NCBI RefSeq assembly: GCF_015905305.1
Contig: NZ_JADZLQ010000001.1
Location: forward strand, 1-64,000
From: Pinirhizobacter soli
GTDB taxonomy: Bacteria > Pseudomonadota > Gammaproteobacteria > Xanthomonadales > Rhodanobacteraceae
Direction: 5' to 3'
Length of the DNA stretch: 64,000 nt
Shown here: piece by piece, positions 60,701 to 64,000 of the stretch
Layout of the letters: every line of letters starts with the position of its first letter
Numbering within the stretch: the first letter of the stretch is position 1
Notes under the pieces: generated by a model
The model's input: only the letters and a program-made list of their open reading frames with translations
Databases searched by the model: none
Told to the model about the DNA's origin: nothing
Translations under genes and position numbers: made by a program

Positions 60701-63700
60701 CAGGGTTGGAACTCAGCCATACCTGGTCGGACCACTCGGAGGTATCGGTGATGCCGATACCCTGGTTGCTTACCGTCCAGGTCAGCGTCAGCGGCTGGCC
60801 GCTCACCGCCGTGCCCTGTGCGGAGACGGATTGCACCTGCAGATCGGCGTACGGCTTGGGCATCACGTCGACGTCATGGCCCAGCAGGGCCGTGTCGTTC
60901 GCCGTGTTGCCGTTCTGGAACACCTGGCCTGTGGCGTCGGTGACCACGAACAGCTTGTAGCGGCCGGTGGTGCCCGGCGGCAGCATCACGCTGAGCGCGC
61001 CGTCGTAGCTGGCATTCGCGGCGAGCGCGCCATTGTGCGCTACCTCGCCGATCACGCGGTCGTCGCCATTGCCGAGCACGCCATCGGTGGACAGGATCAC
61101 GCGATCCACCCACTGCGAGCTGGTGCCCGCGCCGGTGCCGTTGTTGGTCACCGTCCAGTGCACGTCGATCGTGGCCGGGTCGGCGATCAGCGTGGACGGC
61201 GCCTGCACGGCGCTCACCGCAAGGTCGGCGTAAGGCGCCAATTGCACGGTGAGGTCACGCTGGGCGGTGTTGTTGGTGCGGCTGTGGTCGTCCAGGACAC
61301 TGGCGGCGTCGGTCACCACGACGATCTCGTAATCGCCATTGGCATCCAGCGGCAGCTGGATGTCGGCGGAGGCGTCATAGCTGCCGTTGGTGGCAAGGGG
61401 ACCTGCGTGCAACAGTTCGGCGACCTTGGTCAGCGTGCCGTTTTGTGACAGATAAACGCGATCGAGCCAGTTGCCGGCAGCCAGGCCGCCGCTATTGGTA
61501 ACGGTCCACTGCACGTGCAGCGTGCTACCGGACAGCACCAGGGTGGGGCCGCTGATGTTGCTGACCGCAAGATCCGGGCGCGCCACCACAACCTGCGCGG
61601 TGGCGGAGGCTGTGTTGTCGTTCTCGCCGTCGCGCTCGTACACCGTATTGTCGGTGTCGGTGCGTACAACAAAGGTATAGGTGCCTTCGGTAAAGCCGGC
61701 GGGCAGGGTGAAGTTGATCGTCCGCGCCACGCTTGAACCTGCGACAAGGCCGTCGGTGAAGAACTGGTTGGCCACTTCGATCTGGTGTCCCTGGCCATCG
61801 TCCAGGTAAACGCGGTCGCGCCACACACCGGTAGCGTCGCCAGTGCCGGGGTTGTGCGCGATGTAGCTCACGCTCACCGCATCGCCCGGGCGCACGGCGG
61901 TGGGGCCGGTAACGTCGCTTACGGTGAGATTGGGCGAGGGTGACAGCGCGATGTGCAGCGGTACGGCGGTGGCCTTGGCGTTGTTGCCGGTATGGCCGTT
62001 CTCAACCACGGTGTTGTTGAGGTTGGTGACCACCAGGATGTAGTAGTCGCCCACCAGGTCGCGCGGCAGGGTCAGCGTGGCGCTGGCGGTGTAGCTGTCG
62101 CCGTTGGCGAGCACGCCGGCATGGGTGACGGAGCCTGCCAGCACGATATCGTCCGCCGAAGGCACGCCGGTGCGCGAAAGCACCACGCGGTCGTTCCACA
62201 GGGCCAGGTTGGTCGGCGCGTTGCCGGTGTTGTTCACCGTCCAGCTCACCAATACGTTATCGCCGCTCTGCGCGGTCGTTGGCGCGCTCACCGTCACTAC
62301 GCCCAGGTCTGCATAGGCGGCGGCCACGTTGATGGCCTTGGCCGTGCTGTTGTCATTGCCACGCGTATCGGGCTCGAGCACCTCGGACTGCGCATCGACG
62401 CGCACGCCAAGGTAGTAGTGCCCGTCAGCCAGCAGCGGCAGGTTGACCGTCGCCGATTGCGTATAAGTGCCGTCCACGGCAAGCGCGCCGTTGCGACGCA
62501 CCGAGCCGATCACGATGTCGTCGGCGTTGCCGATGATCGCATCCGTGCTCAGCACGATTTCGTCGGTCCAGGCGTCGCCCGTGGCCGCCTGGCCATGGTT
62601 GCCCACCGTCCAGCTAACGGTAACCGGCTGGCCGCCGATGCCTGATGTGGACGTGGTGATGCTGTCCACGCGCAGATCCGCGTATGGTACGGCGGCCGAG
62701 ACCACCGCCGTGGCGGCGCTGTTGTTGCTCTCGGCGTCCTGGGTGAGATTGGTCTCGTACAGCACGCCCACACCGGCGGCATTCTGGTCGGCGGTGACGG
62801 CGATGCTGATGTTGCCGGTACCGCGCAGGCCGTCGGGCAGGCGGAAGGTGAAGCTGCGCACGCGGTGTTCGCCCGAGCCGATCGGGCCGTTGACCTGGCC
62901 ATCGACGAGTGCAGACGGGTCGTAGACCAGGCTGGTGTCGAGCAGCGTCATGCCGTTGTCGACGCGGCTGATGGTGATGCGGTCATTGAACGGCGCGCCG
63001 GTGGCGCTGGCGCCCTGGTTCCAGTCTTCCCAGGTGATGGTGACCAGGCCGCCGGCCTGGATGGTGGTGGTGACCACCTGCAGGTTCTTCACCGACAGAT
63101 CCGGCCCGACCGCCTGGTCGATCTCGGCGACATTGTTGCTTTCGCCAGTGCCGTCGGCGTTGGCTTCGGGGATTTCGGCCAGGCTATCGGCGATCACGCG
63201 AATGGCGAAGTTGCCCGATGCATCCACGCCCGTTGGCCAGGTGAAGCTGGCGTTGCGCTGGCGCGTGCCGCCTGCGGCCAGCGGGCCCTGGTCGAGCAGG
63301 TCGCGCAGGGTGACGGTGGCGACCACCTTGCCGGTGGAAAGATTACGCACCTCCAGCGTCTCGCTCCACGGCAGCGCGACGGCCACGTTGCCCTGGTTGC
63401 CGACGGTCCAGCTGACATTGACAGTCTGTCCAGGCTGGTAGGCGCCGGACGGCTGCAGGCTGAGGTCCTGCACGGTAAGGTCGGCATACGGCGACAGCAC
63501 CACCGTGGCGGTGACGCTGCCGGCGTTGTTGCTTTCAGCATTGCCGCCGCCGTTGCTCTCCTTGACCACGTTGTCGGAGTCGGTCAGCACGGTAATGCTG
63601 ACATCTCCGGCCGCGTATGAGCCGTCGGGCAGGCGGATCTGCATGTGGCGCGTGCGTGCATCGCCCACGCCGATCGGGCCATTGGCCGCGTCGCTGGCGT

Positions 63701-64000
63701 TATAGGGCACGGTGATGTCGGCAAGGACCACGCCCGTGGCGATATTGCGCACCACGATGCGATCGTTCCAGTTGCCGCTGGTGGCCAACACGCCCTGGTT
63801 TTCCACCACCCACTGCACGTCGATGGTCTGGCCGGTCTGCAGCGTGCCGGCGGGCGAAACATTCACCGAGGTGACGGTGAGGTCCGGTGCCGGGGTGACC
63901 ACCAGGGTATCGAGCACGGTGGGCGGTGCGTCGGGCACCTGCACCACATTGAACGAGACGTTGGCCACCGGGCTGGAATTGGGGTAGTTGGACATCGCCA
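36795..64000 (-). CDS. Giant multidomain surface protein (partial, 5' end outside window)
   Basis: Open from the right edge to the stop at 36795: over 9,060 residues, more than 900 kDa. The ATG at 63995 is probably internal, as the frame runs on to the edge. In order: 17 CARDB-like repeats (about residues 40-2280); a pre-peptidase-like and a TIG-like domain; a long unassigned region ending in a PDLDPRSVRLGDL-type domain; an NHL-like propeller (about 53400-54230); several He_PIG/Ig-like repeats (LSWTP, about 49640-52500); a YD-type stretch; a dockerin-like pair; Big_2-like and ZU5-like parts; a second propeller (about 44560-45800); a peptidoglycan-binding-like segment (43600-43760); GH19-like hydrolase; zinc metalloprotease; and 13 cadherin-like repeats with a cysteine-rich end. 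No RTX repeats, LPXTG or autotransporter barrel are seen. Probably an exported surface fibre with lytic domains. Substrate of the adjacent TolC/HlyD/SecA-like operon is inferred. Confidence 0.93.
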   Translation of the reverse strand, partial: AMSNYPNSSPVANVSFNVVQVPDAPPTVLDTLVVTPAPDLTVTSVNVSPAGTLQTGQTIDVQWVVENQGVLATSGNWNDRIVVRNIATGVVLADITVPYNASDAANGPIGVGDARTRHMQIRLPDGSYAAGDVSITVLTDSDNVVKESNGGGNAESNNAGSVTATVVLSPYADLTVQDLSLQPSGAYQPGQTVNVSWTVGNQGNVAVALPWSETLEVRNLSTGKVVATVTLRDLLDQGPLAAGGTRQRNASFTWPTGVDASGNFAIRVIADSLAEIPEANADGTGESNNVAEIDQAVGPDLSVKNLQVVTTTIQAGGLVTITWEDWNQGASATGAPFNDRITISRVDNGMTLLDTSLVYDPSALVDGQVNGPIGSGEHRVRSFTFRLPDGLRGTGNISIAVTADQNAAGVGVLYETNLTQDAESNNSAATAVVSAAVPYADLRVDSITTSTSGIGGQPVTVSWTVGNHGQAATGDAWTDEIVLSTDAIIGNADDIVIGSVRRNGALAVDGTYTQSATVNLPLLADGHYYLGVRVDAQSEVLEPDTRGNDNSTAKAINVAAAYADLGVVTVSAPTTAQSGDNVLVSWTVNNTGNAPTNLALWNDRVVLSRTGVPSADDIVLAGSVTHAGVLANGDSYTASATLTLPRDLVGDYYILVVTNLNNTVVENGHTGNNAKATAVPLHIALSPSPNLTVSDVTGPTAVRPGDAVSVSYIAHNPGTGDATGVWRDRVYLDDGQGHQIEVANQFFTDGLVAGSSVARTINFTLPAGFTEGTYTFVVRTDTDNTVYERDGENDNTASATAQVVVARPDLAVSNISGPTLVLSGSTLHVQWTVTNSGGLAAGNWLDRVYLSQNGTLTKVAELLHAGPLATNGSYDASADIQLPLDANGDYEIVVVTDAASVLDDHSRTNNTAQRDLTVQLAPYADLAVSAVQAPSTLIADPATIDVHWTVTNNGTGAGTSSQWVDRVILSTDGVLGNGDDRVIGEVAHNGALAANASYDGALSVMLPPGTTGRYKLFVVTDATGQVFQNGNTANDTALLGHDVDVMPKPYADLQVQSVSAQGTAVSGQPLTLTWTVSNQGIGITDTSEWSDQVWLSSNPDGTGVIAQFGSATHIGQLAVNDNYTRSITVTLPNGIQGNYYVNVRTGGPFEFVYGDNDTGHSLAIPVTLAASPDLVVQSATIAPSSPDSEAEGGGLLEGTLADVTWTVSNQGQAVAVGPWVDTVKLVPVNGGTPIVLGSFTYDRPLAAGENYKRTEQLRLPSKIEGLYRLEVITNANVGGNGAQVYEYGTASANNVLIVSDATKIALQPRPDLQVGSITIPDHVTAGTNVGIQYTVTNLGSVPASGHWKDKVYLSLDGTLSGDDQLVGTFDNGSALGPTESYSNITGSISIPIRSPGDAYLIVVADADNAVDEYPNDVNNAKVVHFYVDPVPFSDLVTSNITAPDQAVHGGTIDVRYKVSNLGSATTRGLTADVNSWTDTVWLAKDPKRPGANKGDVLLGSVTHTGNLAVGEDYLGDLQVTIPDGTLSGQYYITVWTNTYDTILEDTLAANINTDDANQVNNNDYKGRAISVLGITPPDLVVTQVNAPTTIDAGSNVSFSYTVQNQGDLFTGGWTDTIYVADNADLTKATHIWTIGSYTQNRTLNNGEKYTVNQTLQLAPDISGAFIIVKTDALSQVRELNENNNATPLASAVIPHPADLQVTAVQVQPQNYSGELTPISWTVTNRGETVWPGTVSWQDSVFISTDPTFIPSRATALGVFEHQNTNGLAAGASYTTTVNVALPAGTNGRYYIYVITDSARSSQGIPPRAADEINAGGFNDVSLNFYGTSVYEGVNNTNNLGGSPLDITYREADLQIDTIQVSNPAPKSGDQITVTWTVTNRGTRATRVSQWNDGVYLSNDDSLDPTDYPLVEGSLYSNPGRVQPVALYDADGKPRFLLPGESYTMSATFHLPQSISGNFNIIVKADTSTTKDWYYSEPSSIRDGLDVVTGTGAGAVLEFQDEGNNVSSIALPITLATPPDLQVSLVSAPPTVVAGQSFTVGYHVTNAGGDTPSDQTQWNDLIYLSRDRFLDVNQDRYLGYLGHTGGLAAGGGYDGSFTVTAPRDLDGPYYVFIITDPARAFGAGPYGTVLEFGNDQNNATAAPQPMLVQTPPPADLKVTDVTVPPQAKVGDSVTVTYTVVNDSTNPAYGTWTDAIYLSMDNVWGLDDILLGKVVHNGDLAGGVSYSGTLTANLPPLKDGSWRIVVRPDLYNEVYEGGISYGPNGLVMAPGEANNLTASAATIQTQVPPLAIASPLQTTLSSGDVQLYKVSVAAGQTLRVLLDSIAASGDNELYIRYGDIPTTFAYDAAYTDASAADQQVLIPSTLAGDYYILVRSRSGNAVPATLRADLLPLSITKVTPDNGGVSDDDHRWVTLDIYGSAFQAGAIVKLTRPGVYEAEPDRWQVLDATHIRAIFDTRNFPLGLYDVTVINPNGQSITEANRYLVERGIEDDVTIGIGGPRNLEPGDAATYSVSLQSLTNVDTPYVRFDVGAVEMGYNQYLIDGLNLPYAIFGSNIGGSPFGDISGSPANDQAYGQTGSTLPRTDIPWASLDGTLNTNGFNLAPGYAFDVAAHGFVGMSFRLQTYPGLTAWVNRDFDGLRDALYATHPDWKAQGILDAGVSGLDTISQGLTARFLSTDPEDILTKIEMLSESFQMNVVASATALTRDEFIAEQTAYALKLRGAVLADASAPSNLAALAADPSQWVNGWLAALESAGMLLPADQAPPITTNPQVVSLNATLAAGILMSKGGDSYRTQADILGFFAKVQQWYGDTASYAGDPNAATGPIDHYETRQDDEGDEVQVPVPALANPADYDQHAGRTLQFENFQIFVGGQAELEYLRAQGLLDEKFNPLPGKSLNLTQYLQLVAQQAGATDAAISVQGPQGQATAADGSVYVPAATPLPYTFAFSNPTGQGVGQIRIVSPLDPDLDPRSVRLGDLKIGDINIHIPADRSNFQGDFDFTGSKGFILRVSAGVDAETGIATWLLQAIDPITGEVMQDPTRGLLAGTNLGGFVSFTVSAAPGAASGAKISMQARVFFDDTPPIDSASLDVTLDAKAPTTTVTATSLGNNAQGAPTYDVKWNAQDDASGIRFVTVYVATNGGDFKIWQRQVGPGVNEAVFTGEAGNRYEFLAVATDLAGNREAATVSNAVLPDDGARQDVLDGLGVTPGVDQTAEVPQAPLDRNYDSNPLFQQATQMLPGAVASVNAGDLKNVLAPFAARGFADGFATGAADIGAMAMVQLPDQSILVSAGQQRNEVYRYGKDGGHSTTPLFVLDQPVLDMAVDSLGQLWVMTGNELLQVDANSGAIVRRMQGPSQQPLTHALAIQPGTGDIYVSDGDGIEVFHPNETDPNKAWQHFSNTRVGDLAFGPDGRLWGVRWTGSDITSADPNGTTDIVSFPMSGITLGRAELEYRIRGVVNSIAFGAAGTPLAGLLVASGALPQHVQVAGVADTTTGSSVWTIELATRRVLQLAGGGTQGEAILTTADGRILIAETHHIDEIAPARAPKVIATSVPDGALIPLPVGQIAVQFDQDMWLGSDPQSALTDASSVLDADNFQLIGATTITPNSVRWDAATHTAYLDVTGLPAGHYQLTINGNLRSAAQLRIGQDTISGFTALLDMSSQLQIAFSNTRADQSTGEVSYDIKLTNIGTDDLHGPLMLLLDPGAYFGGAVVGATHGAGDSPDLWVVDLTAALQALGGKLAVGATLSDLTVSVVPANHFTGGMADLAKFNLGQGIYAVPEANVPPRLGVVVTIPAAPADTGDEDIGDDTGETAASTTAVDYDVDGFDTPATIGQPWQAQLDAADSDGTRFYWQVVQAPAGMTLHAADGYTRDEVGIYHSTATLSWTPGSDALADTVVVIRVQDSRGGVALRTLHIPVTNGNRAPTLANQGTVTLAEGQSLSLPVSAADADADALTVSIRNLPPGASFDARTGVLSWTPTYDQAGVYHDVTIVVSDGISTVSERFDIVVNQAWASPVLLAPAPQTLREGDAFGLQLAGTMPGGLDQADGTTIVLSYAASSLPGGMSINSDTGWLAWMPGYDQHGDYSVAVTLTATFTQPGGATVARSTTETVTLHVLNANGAPRFDDNLGSPWNTMEGQPLRISVFAFDPDNPGFAPKLRLGTDAPVTDQGSSSAPTVSYRVLGLPDGASFDPDTLEIVWTPGYQQAGTYHITVIATDDGDGTGTPATSQVIIPIVVADTNRAPVIAPITATIIDKGATLDIPVDISDVDGNPVQITLDGLPRFATFTQNPPGANGHVTGTIHFAPGDNDRGDYTLTIVARDNGNGDPSRVLASSVQFVVTVRSQTEPPVFNLPSQIVAVAGQPISLPVLIGDADQDALSLTTSGLPLGAALTMQAQYGYALLTWTPSADDIGPHDIVITVTDSGLPPRDSGYPTPDHPVPNVVSHTIRIIVRAADAPPQLLGVQLNGNAVADAGTDTPIQLTSSEGTPLTLDVFARDADADLINWTVAGLPSGMTLDVPAASAGAHAVLRWTPGLFAAQSDNLNGASPGTYRFTVTGSDGVSSFTRSFELHVTDVDQAPAILPLPMQLVNEGGTLSFNVRSIDPDGDPIHLSMVYDDTTPAGVVFNTTTGYFEWTPGFGTVDNAVDQSKDFTFTFRATDGALTTTQSVNVRVFDTNRIPVVSISSHAVTVGQTLVIPVQLGGTPAVGGLQATDPDGTAQSEAITVSFSGLPEGAIYDADQHRLVWTPGPGQVGDFVVTFVASDASTTVRKTFTLRVGADASANAPDVLVDVVPGTPALPGQSVLVTVRASGFSSIANTTVQVRGTGLASDQWQTVALDASGRLRIQAILPGVIEVRAVATDADGFVGTGEQVILIRDPADTAAPALAWTGALAGAVASGQPLELTSATQLQASIDELQSMGYQLQIAADGSDTWQTIAAQDASGIAMHQQLNLAMFDPAAYRNGVYRLRLIAWDLSGRTSEIDARLVVDTATKSYPQAQATDGIYQLGGHQLSLTRTTDGATGGDFGNWVLQGFQVGLSTDQLAQTATGATAAWAIGARLWLQMPANLSDPAAPLANLSFTLGVTPIAIAGGQGAPRAYQASFTGNQGWQLLTQDDEPLQKLGSELFGQDSGLPWRPGGMILVSPDGTRYLLGSDGRLTGVQFNDGTQWQISDAGVALVGGSSQTRVDFIRDAQGRVVMITGPGAAGTRSTAYRYDGEGRLELVREVNSDGTGLPYGYGADGLPYADPIAANLGTAAAWMGNSGANQWDGNLQAGTQTTLAFQIRDSELTSTVKTPGAQGAVLVAVSAQWSDAQATLDVVGGEVLGSTIHNGVQTWIVRITTAGLKLLRLHGDGAASIRVTIAGDLDGNGTIDGADSALWAQDAASASLAGDLDGNGLVDQADRQLLYANYGFRANLPPASSASTPILTTHTDLASSISLADVARDQDGDALFWTVLSATHGTARLGADGHSLIFVPEPGYSGNASIFVRADDGYGASAPIEIHVAISSAKLTAIHIQPLPDLAPGQAVPVPMTVDFEDQQGVDVSDDPIYLALTAQDLAAMGGTFAGAFNVSDDRDLLVCHGAGPGLIIATHTDASGHTIKAVLAVNGIAPPDEDGDVPGADLIVTPDVYPNTLSLVPDGTRQLKVQLTDPVTGQAVQDISQARPDSSSGTRYFSSDESIATVSETGLITALRPGTVTITVIFLGSSVDIDGTIAAQRIGQATVTLHVEAAQVTDDDASTPAPQQVVVDHDLGGNVSAASGETVMIGAGALPSDAAVAIRRIDVGQVQQPPAPGVLQALGAFSLDIDSAASRYPLQLAIPVQDSALVQPGDEVIFLRKGTVLGTDGLYHDTWWLVDNGHVGSDGIARTASPPYSGLDSSGEYMVCRRLPGVVGSSFDLGVGIGDWATFGGLGVSLAGGLAGIDVTSEIIGILASSATTITAGSYHFGVPQFADIPLPQVAPGDTYHLDVSDALPPVTTPYGRVVVPNISSASADSVQGTLKFTITNADPGAFVGQLVLRALFADGSYRDVQTLPGNAQGDISITPPQDIAVGSVSWQLVRKISTQTMGGSGVLSDSAPLEFAGNVVSIRPQPNMAAVLTRTGVQFVREHDQSAIAQVALLDLLGTPNDLDSTYLTGNKVQDIAFSGDLSRCYVGGNGVVYVIDTVTFRLISTIAIPGGHNITSLVSSGNLLFIAEGQSFGSGAAGNQLRVMDIDPASPTYNQCVSIQGTGVEASPLGISGMTIGPDGKTLVVAVPINPNSVSLGDPNKRGNVLVLDLSTLNFRTGKIAPPIVAALPGDGLSGKSPQTISATADPDRFLVTDIADYNRGLSTLVIKRDGDGHVVSATMTAIQMSQPDNAIQIDRLDIQRAQSAVLVKVDGVEYAIVADDNYNFNDPYWKAMFEAPDFIYSPFGPPVAVGGSASAKKVNVGGKLGIIKDPFGINGTPQFLGATLPLDGYGIVDLSVSSDGQVLLGQLKGGFGSDITQSQQNPNQNHAWSVEELIQAALALPDQDRLSKHITLPGDAEQLIPPPGGSNAAPPASTTFDPPPTDVAVSYDRLGDIINIDAKKVIAYAILGLPSPYAKLTPAEQAQVAAKQGQITELMANLDQFSFLPDQIDRYTGTATIASRNMTLVTRGSGTAQSVISDGSGFASSGLFYVAPNITDANEVNLRLGQAVAPKTGTFSISYTLKKDLAGVTQGSHSINLTVNATDAPGVGTNALTGDRNLDNPGYSAFTLSGDVKVDAPATTDAQALDVWRVEQRLKYLGIPAMGMNGAALNQPAEFVEDGVLGEAEGRALQLFDKIVNYSATNNTFGQYAFKTLAQNGDDAKWLNSYNAPHWMQFFASKSSGGYEESNTRLGTVSQWKNLQTAATGSVYGASWTFDLMIASAGVASGSGADSAMHGGQPLLFNGAGELGMTLNLGIDPAYVSSKPTGTDKGNQQQVDPDELLFGLTQNNGGITDALNTKTWDETNAQTLANLLVNPNRTNTSGTATDNSQGVNNQKNALGDFFAVYTATQQGSSAGAWNNIPLSGSGNQDLIRAALFGDGKQATGLIDANSLLLGGEGISYKMTAKVLAGIMGRSEAEVTPYVDPLNEAMKAFGIDTPKRIAAFLAQVKEESGGLHAQTEGFNYDHEGLKDTYSVMAAGNPPLGDSYGRTDVYERNPDGTIKRDSHGARIKISTGPAVSEAGQIDIANIVYKTTNGNVWVNGRAAKDQDAWVFRGRGLIQLTGRANYQAAVDGLVTAGLITRAQADVLVQPANGTLISDPSAVASDPRLAVLTAAWFFTMHDGHNLAVAADSVNFGDNTAFKNQITLPINARAKNEAKREQDWRDAQKEIFKGNAYGNMTDVLSALGIKATNKKGYENQFGISLRPPQRQAIVTVAPLTEDSVALGNTDANADGAIVTTPTITDVNTWAQTAAGTDMAGVVQAAVGALGSMDDLAGGVVGQTQGTGAQAVISLDLSAAGNGWYLGSIGDNDDYLPTADSNVWVAKAGSAAASKMDLLSVLLHEYGHALGIQHSADPSDFMGAELKAGERRLPTAAELAQMMQLIGQLKTADAGVVQTANTGPVTVTQGTTATTQGTTGATVNAGNAAAANPTLRNGSMSGLQGWTSTGDVKVSAAGVTLGESATSQARLNQVFVVSTNDQFLRFTVSSTALQNPGDIPEDAFEAALLDAATGASLGGAIALNRTDAMLNLQGDGSSYMGQGVSYVTNADGSRTYLVDLRGITAGTAVNLSFDLLGFGPTGSHVTVSDVALMGLPQANDDLVQDQEDSAVTINVLSNDTNAAGATPTIVTGPVHGSLTFNADGSFTYTPDAMYYGNDSFTYLLDNGKAQSNVATVSLAIAHANHAPGANDLTVTLQEDGTAIVDLSQLGSDADGDALTYRIVEQPQHGSLTQNADGTYTYVPASLYYGDDSFTYVANDGTADSPVATVGLVVIHVNHAPITVNTQVHTPEEQAFTGQVQDYGTDVDGDPLTAILVNGPQHGSLVFNADGSFTYTPDALYRGSDSFSYQLSDGQLSSAVATLTFTMDPVNHAPTAADINATVAEEGVLAIDPRIAATDVDGDALTTVIVSGPQHGTLTRLADGSYQYVPDALYRGEDSFSYKVSDGTVDSNVATVNLTVTPINHAPTAADASATLLEDGSLTLDPRTDATDVDGDPLAVTIVNGPAHGTLTRNADGSYTYVPDALYRGTDSFSYKVNDGTTDSNVATIALTVTPVNHAPTAADGSATAAEDGAVAIDPRVNASDVDGDPLSVVIVSGPVHGSLVRNADGSFTYTPAAYYAGGDSFTYKVNDGAADSNVATIVLTVTQVNHVPVAVNDTAATDQGVPVTINVLANDSDIDNSTGTNAGSGRAANAGLAARIISQPANGTLTMNADGSLTYTPNAAFSGTDSFSYVANDGQADSAVASVTITVRATNHVPVANDDQFNSKQNLPLTFNPLTNDTDADGDPLSLVIVSGPTHGTLTRNTDGSLSYVPTNNWYGTDTLTYQASDGKSLSNVATVRLVVASANQAPVAANDSTSVHNNQTATIRVLANDRDADGDALASRMVTGPKHGTVVHNADGSFSYTADCFYTGTDTFTYVANDGKADSNLATVTITVLGPNLPPLAFDDSANVNENGSVKVNPVANDWDINGDPLTARILCGPSHGSLALNADGSYTYTPDANWYGLDGFVYAANDGQFDSNPATVWIRVAHVNQAPVANNDALTARAGQSTRINVLANDSDVDGDDLRATVTSSPKHGTLTRNGDGSFSYTAQSAFVGTDSFVYIADDGQLKSAPAIVTITVLAPNHAPVARDDQATTNAGTAVRINVLANDTDADGDKLTSRIVCAPCHGSLSLNTDGSYTYTPNKGWYGTDSFTYRDNDGTVDSGTAMACITVVPVNHAPTARNASFQVQKDGSVCIDFSCLIDDVDSDCLTLTLNKAAHGSLTRNWDGTYTYRPARGYSGTDGFTYMVSDGKLSATATISLNVVANGGCWNGESVMVAAGQSAYGWSSTSGGYIVVRRSQIDDTAPSSVSAIDWQGSAGGSIGTSANVGDAWWNALLQGPALTQDDLSERTGLAVPKSH
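37080..40740 (-). repeat. 13 tandem cadherin-like (Big_9/VCBS-type) repeats
   Basis: Each unit is about 92 residues with the pattern NHAPTA...DxDGDxL...GPxHGSL...NADGSFTYTPDxxYxGxDSFTYxxNDGxxxSNxATVxLTV. The DxDGD signature suggests calcium binding. The seventh unit has an insertion (DIDNSTGTNAGSG...). From the ninth unit on, cysteines appear. Confidence 0.88.
41340..41800 (-). other. Zinc metalloprotease domain inside the giant protein
   Basis: LLHEYGHALGIQHSADPSDFM (codons about 41425-41490) has the HExxHxxGxxH zinc site and a methionine turn of metzincins, close to matrixin/serralysin types. Preceded by IGDNDDYLPTADSNVWVAK. All zinc ligands are present, so it may be active. Confidence 0.85.
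41990..42840 (-). other. GH19-like (chitinase/endolysin) domain inside the giant protein
   Basis: FLAQVKEESGGLHAQTEGFNYDHEGL has the ESGG motif with the likely catalytic Glu, and VFRGRGLIQLTGRANY is the strongly conserved second motif of GH19 chitinases and phage endolysins. Together with the upstream VWRVEQRLKYLGI peptidoglycan-binding-like segment it points to cell-wall hydrolysis. Confidence 0.8.
47768..47920 (-). other. Dockerin-like duplicated calcium loop inside the giant protein
   Basis: DLDGNGTIDGADSALW and DLDGNGLVDQADRQLLYANYG, two F-hand-like calcium loops about 32 residues apart, as in type I dockerins. Confidence 0.75.
57150..63880 (-). repeat. 17 tandem CARDB-like repeats
   Basis: Units of about 120-150 residues each begin near P-x-D-L-x-V and contain VxWTVxNxG, W-x-D-x-V-x-L-S and LPxGxxGxYYxxVxTD blocks followed by NN. 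The CARDB fold is an extracellular adhesion-type Ig-like domain. The units differ enough that they are not recent copies. Confidence 0.88.

Noticed and set aside
56046-61448. 1800-residue plus-strand frame opposite the giant gene
   Set aside because: Long antisense frame produced by GC-rich third-position bias; it is V/G/R/H-rich and without any fold motif.
1-64000. CRISPR arrays, tRNA, rRNA, insertion sequences
   Set aside because: No regularly spaced short repeats, no tRNA-like cloverleaf and no transposase frames were seen.

Overview
The window is GC-rich DNA from a Gram-negative bacterium. The gene types (Wzc-type polysaccharide locus close to colanic acid genes, trimeric autotransporter with ESPR signal, CRP/Clp-like sites, BamE-like lipoproteins) suggest a gammaproteobacterium of the Xanthomonadales/Rhodanobacteraceae kind (Luteibacter, Dyella or Rhodanobacter-like). 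That placement is inference; no rRNA or other marker gene lies here.

Layout. (1) 1-377: two copies, in opposite orientation, of a REP-like palindromic repeat. (2) 378-11431, all minus strand: a nine-gene exopolysaccharide operon transcribed from wzc (11431) down to a WcaM-like beta-helix protein (378). It has tyrosine autokinase, pyruvyl transferase, glycosyltransferases, Wzx flippase, Wzy-like polymerase and WcaB-like acetyltransferase, but no Wza, Wzb, priming transferase or sugar-nucleotide genes. (3) 12111-15214: an OafA-type acyltransferase converging on a TetR regulator, then two small secreted proteins. (4) 15711-23302: a 1726-residue YadA-type adhesin, an OmpA/BamE-like lipoprotein, an unknown 139-residue protein and a short GT9 enzyme. 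(5) 23342-26382: DinB-like protein, a beheaded TetR remnant, then a two-gene unit of a 56-residue peptide and an asparagine-synthetase-like enzyme separated by a perfect terminator hairpin; it looks like a minimal RiPP pathway. (6) 26398-27839: an ECF-like sigma factor divergent from a ClpP-like protease. (7) 27856-35229, minus strand, overlapping genes: TolC-like, GAF-HlyD, M50 peptidase-HlyD and a shortened SecA paralogue. (8) 35568-36659: small lipoprotein and a secreted protein. (9) 36795 to the right edge, minus strand: one open frame of more than 9,060 residues, 5' end outside the window.

The most striking possibility is that parts 6-9 form one system. The giant protein carries 17 CARDB-like repeats, propellers, Ig/cadherin-like repeats, a dockerin-like pair, a peptidoglycan-binding-like segment, a GH19 hydrolase and a zinc metalloprotease domain, but shows no RTX repeats and has no ABC exporter beside it. 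The neighbouring TolC/HlyD/M50-HlyD/SecA-like operon has an outer-membrane channel, two periplasmic adaptors and an ATPase, so it may be a dedicated exporter that uses a SecA-like motor instead of an ABC transporter. This is an inference from gene content and proximity; nothing here shows function directly.
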